Shown here piece by piece: positions 59,093-64,000 of a stretch of 64,000 bases of DNA. Source of the DNA: Edaphochlamys debaryana (taxonomy: Eukaryota > Chlorophyta > Chlorophyceae > Chlamydomonadales); NCBI GenBank assembly GCA_016858145.1, contig JAEHOE010000032.1, positions 868,001 through 932,000 on the forward strand, written 5' to 3'. The position numbers were made by a program, and so were the translations under genes. The stretch's first letter is position 1, and every line of letters begins with the position of its first letter. The notes beneath the pieces were generated by a model. The model did no database searches. It had not been told where the DNA came from and was given only the letters and a program-made list of their open reading frames with translations.

Positions 59093-60124
59093 CTAGTCCT
59101 CCAGTGCCGCCGCCACTGCCTGCTTTGCTGGCGCGGCACACTCCTCGTGGCTGGGGCCACCCAGGGTGATCGTTGCTGCTAGTGTGGCGGACCCCACTGT
59201 CAGGACTGAGCGGCCGCCCGCGGTGTATGCAGCCTTGCCCTGAATGATGGTCTCCAGAGACTGGCCGAAACACGCGGCCGCCAAGGGCGTGTGGAACTTG
59301 ACGCTAAGCTCCTCGTTCGCGATGCCCACCAGCGCCGGCCGCTCGAGCAGCGTGTTGAGCACGAAGCCCTCCAGCAGCAGCTCCCGGGGCATGAACTGGA
59401 GCACGCGGGGGCTGAAGACGGAGCCAACGGAGGGGTATAGGATGGATAGATTATTGGCCGTGAGCTCCGCCTTGACGAAGCCCACGAGCGCCCTCGCCAG
59501 CGGCACCAGGTTCAGCCGCCCGGCCAGGTGCAGCCACGACTCGAGCTCCCGGGCCACGGCGGAGGGGAAGGCCGCGGCATGGGGCTCATAAGCCTCCTTG
59601 GCGACCAACGTAGTCGCAGAGCCGATGAGGCCGCTAAGCTGCAGGCAGGCAAGGGCCCCACCTAAGATGCAGTGCAGCCTCCCCTTGAGCTGCAGGTCCA
59701 CCTTAAGCTCGCCCACCGCCACCGTCAGGGCCAGGTCGGCCCGATCCGCCAGCGCCTGACCAAGAGCTTGCAGGACGGCCGGCCTTGTGTCCACGGCATC
59801 CGCCAGGAGCAGCAGCGGTCGAGTCTCAGCCAGGCTGGCGGGCGCTGGGAGCCGTCTGGACACGTCCACACGGGCGTAGACGGCGTCCAGCCAGCGCTCC
59901 ACCACCGCCGCCGCCACCGGCTCCGACTCGCCCTCCAGGACCAGACCCCGCAGGTCCCAGGGCGTGGGGCTGCCGTCCGTGTCGCAGGGGAGGCCGCGGG
60001 CGACGGAGCTGAAGAGGCCAACAACCTCGCGGTGTGCCGGCAGGGGCTCTTGCCTGTCCGCGGTCAGGATGTGGATGTCGGGCGGCGTGTCGCTCAGCAC
60101 GAAGCTGCGCTTGCGCTTCAGCAT
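59093..60124 (-). CDS. BTB/POZ-like protein, tandem copy A
   Basis: A 343-residue coding exon. After MLKRKRSFVLSD, the segment DIHILTADRQEPLPAH, REVVGLFSS and LRGLVLEGESEP, then VVERWLDAVY follows the BTB/POZ pattern (D-V, H-x-VL, S-F-x, L-L-Y). BTB domains make dimers and often recruit Cullin-3. The rest is Leu/Ala-rich helical repeat with a BACK-like region (LHLAGRLNLVPLARALVGFVKAEL), ending in a Gly/Thr-rich part. A 5' non-coding exon is likely: a conserved segment near 60390-60470 ends at a GTACGC donor, and a TGTAG acceptor lies about 33 bases before the ATG. It is a tandem duplicate of 61456-62454. Confidence 0.65.
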   Translation of the reverse strand: MLKRKRSFVLSDTPPDIHILTADRQEPLPAHREVVGLFSSVARGLPCDTDGSPTPWDLRGLVLEGESEPVAAAVVERWLDAVYARVDVSRRLPAPASLAETRPLLLLADAVDTRPAVLQALGQALADRADLALTVAVGELKVDLQLKGRLHCILGGALACLQLSGLIGSATTLVAKEAYEPHAAAFPSAVARELESWLHLAGRLNLVPLARALVGFVKAELTANNLSILYPSVGSVFSPRVLQFMPRELLLEGFVLNTLLERPALVGIANEELSVKFHTPLAAACFGQSLETIIQGKAAYTAGGRSVLTVGSATLAATITLGGPSHEECAAPAKQAVAAALED

Positions 60125-61455
60125 CGTGGTCCTCGTCTCGCCTTCGCAACCTACAGGAAGAGGGGTTTGGCAGCAGGTGCCAGCACAGCAGCGCAGGAGG
60201 GCGGGGAAAGAGTCGGCGTGTGGGGGTGGTAGGTGGAAAAGGTCCGGTAGGAGGAGCCAAAACAGCAAGGCAGGCGGGCGGGGACGGGGTCGGTGTGGGG
60301 GCGTGGCGAGGGGCCGTGAGAGGAGCAACACAACGGACTTCGCCGGTAACCTCGAGGCACCTCAAACTTGTTGAGTAGCAAGCCCAAGTCCTTAGGCGTA
60401 CCTCTGCGCTGCTTCTCCTCGCTTCCTCGCGCCGCGCGGCTGTGCTCAAAGGGGTTGCAGCGCCATTTCGCCGGCCTTCCGCGCAAGCGTATATGATTGA
60501 TGTAAGCGGGAGCTCTATGTAGCTCGGAGGTCAAGAGGAGTCGCCCAAGAAGACCTGGGGCAGAGTTTGCTGACCAGTGAACAGAATGGCGGGATCGGTG
60601 CAGGCTTTTGGGGCGGAGCGCGTTGTGGGGGTGTTGGCCAAGACCTAAGTGGTACTGCACTCAAGACGGACTTGCAAAGGCAGGCCGCGCGCCAGGCTGC
60701 ATCCCGCACGGCAGCCCGCTGCATCACGACACGACACGGCTGTTTCCCCTGTCGCCCCGCTCGCCCCTGCGAGCACAGAACCCCGCTCTCTCACCCGGGC
60801 TGGCGGGCCTCAAGGCCCCGTTCTCCTCAGGCTTGCCCACCACACCACCTCCCCTGCTCTCTGAATTGCCCCCCATCCAATCATCGCGTTTCGGAGGTCA
60901 GCCCTCCCTGTACTCCCCAAGCCGGTCCCAAGACCCCGACTCAACCCGCACCTAACCCCCGCATCAACAACTGTTGGACATAGCTCGGCTTGGCCGCTCC
61001 CAACGCTGCCTGCTGCAAGCAGCGTGGCCTGCATCCATCTCGTGCACAGGCGCAACTAAAGGCTGATGGCGGCAGACAGCCATGGTCACACGACTTTCCT
61101 CCATCGAGGTATTACACCCACCGCTCATCTAAACCGACCGTCACGCACTGACATGCCCACGGCCATGCATATGTGTTGCCGTAGCGGCCATACAAGATAC
61201 AATCCGCTTGCCCTACAACGTACATCCACATGACTGGGCCGCCACGTGCCGCTCCTCCCCCGCAGTCCACCATGTATGCGTCCCGTACTGCCCGCGCTTG
61301 CAGGTCATCATAACAAAAGCACCATGCTACCGAGGCCGCCCTGCAGCGCCCTGCCTGGCCATGAGTGTGGAAAACAAGCTCCTCCCCCCAAACCCCTTGG
61401 TGGCTGCGCCCTGCAGTCGGCGCTCAGGCAGCCCAATCGTCCCGTCCCGTGCGCT
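60125..61455. other. 5' leader and promoter of copy A
   Basis: Contains a diverged direct repeat of GGGCGGGGA..GTCGG-type sequence near 60190 and 60270 and the leader segment shared with copy B. No other gene seen. Confidence 0.45.
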
Positions 61456-62454
61456 TCAATCCTCCTCCAGCGCTGCCGCCACCACCTCCTCAACGAGCTT
61501 GGTGCACTCCTCGTGCGAAGGGCCGCCGAGGGTGACGGTGGCGGGGATGAAGTTGCCGCCAGCCGCCACCAACGTGCTCTTCTTGACGCGCGATGCCACA
61601 ACGTTGACGGTGCCGTCACACGGAGTGAGGAACCAGGTGGCGGACAAGGGCGCTACTGGAATCAGCTGCACCTCCTTGTTCACAAGCACCGCCTGCGCCG
61701 GCCGCTCCATCACCGCGTCCCGTGCAAAGCCCTCCAGCAGCAGCTCCCGGGGCATGAACTGGAGCACGCGGGGGCTGAACACGGAGGCGAAGGCGGGCTG
61801 GAGGATGGACAGGTTGGTTGGCATCAGCTCCGCCTTGACGAAGCCCACGAGCGCCCTCGCCAGCGGCACCAGGTTCAGCCGCCCGGCCAGGTGCAGCCAC
61901 GACTCGACCTCCCGTGCCACGGCGGAAGGGAAGGCCGCGGCGTGGGGCTCGAACGCCTCCTTGCCGACCAGGCTGGTCTTGCCGCACTTGAACTCGCCGA
62001 CTGGCAGGTAGAAAAGGGCCCCTCCTGCGATGTAGTGCAGCCCCCCCTTGAGCCGCAGGTCCACCTTCAGCTCGCCTACTGCCAGCGTCAGGGCCAAGTC
62101 GGGCTGATCCGCCAGCGCCCCGCCCAGGGAGTCCATCAGTCCCTGCGCCGTGCCCACGGCATCCGCAAGCAGCAGCAGCGGCCGGGCCTCCGCCAGGGTG
62201 CTGGGCAGCTGGGGGCGCCGGGAGGCATCGATGCGGGAGAAGTGGTAGACGGCGTCCAGCCAGCGCTCCACCACCGATGCCGCCACTGGCTCTGACTCGC
62301 CCTCCAGGACCAGGCCCCGCAGGTCCCAGGGCGTGGGGCTGCCGTCTGTGTTGCTGGGAAGTTCGTAGGCGATGGAGCTGAAGAGCGAGACCACCTGGTG
62401 GTGTGCCAGGAGGGGCTCTTGCCGGTCCGCAGTGAGGATATGGACTCCATACAT
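61456..62454 (-). CDS. BTB/POZ-like protein, tandem copy B, altered N-terminus
   Basis: Paralogue of 59093-60124, with long identical blocks (RQEPLLAH, WDLRGLVLEGESEPVAA, LHLAGRLNLVPLARALVGF, FSPRVLQFMPRELLLEGF) and a diverged C-terminus. A 14-nt insertion relative to copy A lies just after the MLKRKRSFVLSD leader, whose ATG at 62507 now runs into a different frame. The insertion itself brings an ATG at 62454 that is in frame with the BTB region, giving 332 residues starting MYGVHILTADRQ. Either this internal start is used, or copy B is a young pseudogene; the rest of the frame is intact, which favours use. Confidence 0.55.
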   Translation of the reverse strand: MYGVHILTADRQEPLLAHHQVVSLFSSIAYELPSNTDGSPTPWDLRGLVLEGESEPVAASVVERWLDAVYHFSRIDASRRPQLPSTLAEARPLLLLADAVGTAQGLMDSLGGALADQPDLALTLAVGELKVDLRLKGGLHYIAGGALFYLPVGEFKCGKTSLVGKEAFEPHAAAFPSAVAREVESWLHLAGRLNLVPLARALVGFVKAELMPTNLSILQPAFASVFSPRVLQFMPRELLLEGFARDAVMERPAQAVLVNKEVQLIPVAPLSATWFLTPCDGTVNVVASRVKKSTLVAAGGNFIPATVTLGGPSHEECTKLVEEVVAAALEED

Positions 62455-62507
62455 CGGATGTCGGGCAGCGTGTCGCTGAGCACAAAGCTGCGCTTGCGCT
62501 TCAGCAT

Positions 62508-63434
62508 CCTGCTATTCGGGCCGCCCTCCTGCCTGCAGGGGAAGAGGTTCGACAGAAGGGTGCCAGAACATCAAGGCAGGAGGGCGGGGAAGGAGTCGGT
62601 GTGGGGGCGTGGCGAGGGGCAGAGCAAAACACGCCAGACTTCGGACTTTGTGAGCAGCAGCCCAAAGTCACCAGGCGCACCTCTGCGCTGCTTCTCCTCG
62701 CTTGCTCGCGCCGCGCGGCTGTGCTCAAAGGGATTGGAGCATCATTCGCGGGCCTTGCGCGCAGGCCTACGAGGTGGCTGCAGAAAGGGCCATTTGTAGC
62801 GGTGATATCAAGAGGACCAAGCTAAGAAGGTTTGGGGCGACCTGCTCTGGTACTGTACGCAAGATGGTCTTACAGAGGCATGCCGCGCACCAGGCTGCAT
62901 CCCGCACGGCAGCTCTGCTGCATCACGACACGACACGGCTGTCTCCCCTGTCGCCCCAAGCCCAAGGCCCCGTCCCGCACGGCAGCCCAGCTTTCGAGTC
63001 GCTTGCCTGTCAACCCGTGCACCCCCCCTTCTCCCCCTGCCCGCCGTCCACAACTCTCAACACGGCAGTCCCTGGTCCTCATCACCACTGCCGAGACTGA
63101 AGTGAGGCCCACTACCAGCATTCCCGCATTCCTCAGTCCCGTTCACTCTGCACAGACGCCTGCACGCCTGGACAGCCATGCGCCATCCACCAACATTCCC
63201 TCACTCCTCCAGCCGTCCCCCGCTGCCCCTCTCGTGCCCGGCTGGCCTTGCGCCCATGCGCCTGCATGCTTGGGGCTCGGCCCAGGGGCTCTCCAGCTCA
63301 CTCCGTGTTCCACCTGCTGCCTAAGGCCTTTGTACGCCCCCTCCTGCGCCCTGCGCAGTCTCGGTCCCGACCGACCTTGCGCTCAAACGCCCGCTCACAC
63401 GTGCACCTGCTGCCAGCTGCTGCCCCCCGCCCGC
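62508..63434. other. 5' leader and promoter of copy B; spacer
   Basis: Holds the duplicated leader (near 62660-62760) and upstream blocks. No other gene seen. Confidence 0.45.
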
Positions 63435-63867
63435 TTAGTCATCCACCTGCTGCAGCCCCTCGGCCGTCTCCTTGACGGGGGGCCAGTACTTGGGCGTGAC
63501 GGACTGGGGTGCGGGAGGGCAGCAGGAAGGTCGACAGGTGGGCGAGGCGAGGGATTGCGGGTGCAGGGTCATGGACCAGGCCCAAGCAGAGGAGCTCCTT
63601 GCCAACACCCTACGCTCTGCGGTCTGCCGAGACCTGTGACGACCTGCCAAGCCGGCGTACCGCGCACCGTGCGCTGTACCATCCACTGCGCACTGCGCGG
63701 CCGGCCGTACGCGGACTGCCACGTGCGGCCCACCCGGCTCCAGACCCTCCAGCCACCCTCCCACCCTCGGTCCGCCCAGGCCCTACCCCCTGGCCCCCTC
63801 CCACCAGGTCGTATCCCTGCAAGGCAAAGCCCGTGTGGAGGGACAGCTCCAGCAGCGTGCGGGAGTC
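63435..63867 (-). CDS. 3' end of an unidentified gene (partial)
   Basis: Two exons in phase: 63867-63805 (DSRTLLELSLHTGFALQ and following, 21 codons) and 63503-63435 (SVTPKYWPPVKETAEGL and following, 22 codons and a stop). Donor CTG|GTGGGA and both CCCCAG acceptors are good. The gene continues past the right edge. The visible 43 residues show no domain I recognise. Confidence 0.5.
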
Positions 63868-64000
63868 CTGGGGCGGGGCGGGGGTGGGATGGCGGCGGAG
63901 CGGAGAGGGTTGCCGGTACATGCAGAGCGAGGCGGAGACAGGTCAGGGCAGACAGGGGTCTGGACATGCAGAGCAGTGAGCACCCGTGCCGTATGCCGCA

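Larger units (their letters stand above)
59093..62960. repeat. tandem duplication of a BTB-like gene unit
   Basis: Unit A (59093 to about 60775) and unit B (61456 to about 62960) lie head to tail. Similarity covers the coding exon, the upstream leader near 60390-60470 and 62660-62760, and upstream sequence near 60680 and 62890 (shared GCATCCCGCACGGCAGC and GACACGACACGGCTGT). Promoters were therefore copied with the genes. Confidence 0.75.

Noticed and set aside
1..64000. tRNA, rRNA and CRISPR signals
   Set aside because: No convincing A and B box pair or cloverleaf, no rRNA-like sequence, and no regularly spaced repeat-spacer array was seen on reading.

Overview
The window is GC-rich nuclear DNA from a green alga, most likely a chlorophycean or volvocine relative. 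The evidence is many small exons with GT..AG introns rich in C/T near the acceptor, TGTAA-type poly(A) candidates (usual in these algae) and gene content: an Aurora-like kinase, a plant-type rhodanese/serine-hydrolase fusion, a Sgf11 homologue, a SET protein and TKL receptor kinase. I see no operons, rRNA, tRNA, CRISPR array or organelle sequence. Gene models were built by hand by joining ORFs at splice sites that keep reading phase, so internal exons are usually firmer than 5' ends.

Layout. 1.8-2.7 kb: a small three-exon secreted-type gene. 3.95-7.05 kb: a protein with a C-terminal F-box-like segment. 7.35-10.55 kb: a protein resembling mRNA-capping guanylyltransferase whose catalytic lysine is replaced. 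11.5-12.4 kb: a short triple repeat and a LINE remnant. 12.65-14.7 kb: left arm of a 2.1-kb inverted duplication carrying a small gene of unknown family. 16.5-23.3 kb: a 15-exon Aurora-like kinase. 24.1-27.6 kb: a second LINE remnant and a SET-domain gene on the plus strand. 28.16-29.97 kb: a 1.8-kb element with long inverted ends. 30.4-35.7 kb: an 18-exon receptor-like kinase. 37.9-43.4 kb: a glycosyltransferase with two GT-A-like regions. 45.1-46.8 kb: a GT25-type glycosyltransferase. 47.6-52.5 kb: the rhodanese/serine-hydrolase fusion. 53.3-53.9 kb: the Sgf11 homologue, divergent from a small unknown gene at 54.2-55.0 kb. 56.3-58.4 kb: right arm of the inverted duplication with the second intact copy of the unknown gene. 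59.1-62.5 kb: two tandem BTB-like paralogues. 63.4 kb to the edge: the 3' end of another gene.

The genes do not form one pathway. The two glycosyltransferases and the receptor kinase suggest secretory and cell-surface functions; the kinase, Sgf11 homologue and SET protein suggest signalling and protein modification. The strongest candidates for undescribed biology are the duplicated NP[LVA]F-repeat gene pair, the catalytically degenerate capping-like protein, and the double-GT membrane protein.
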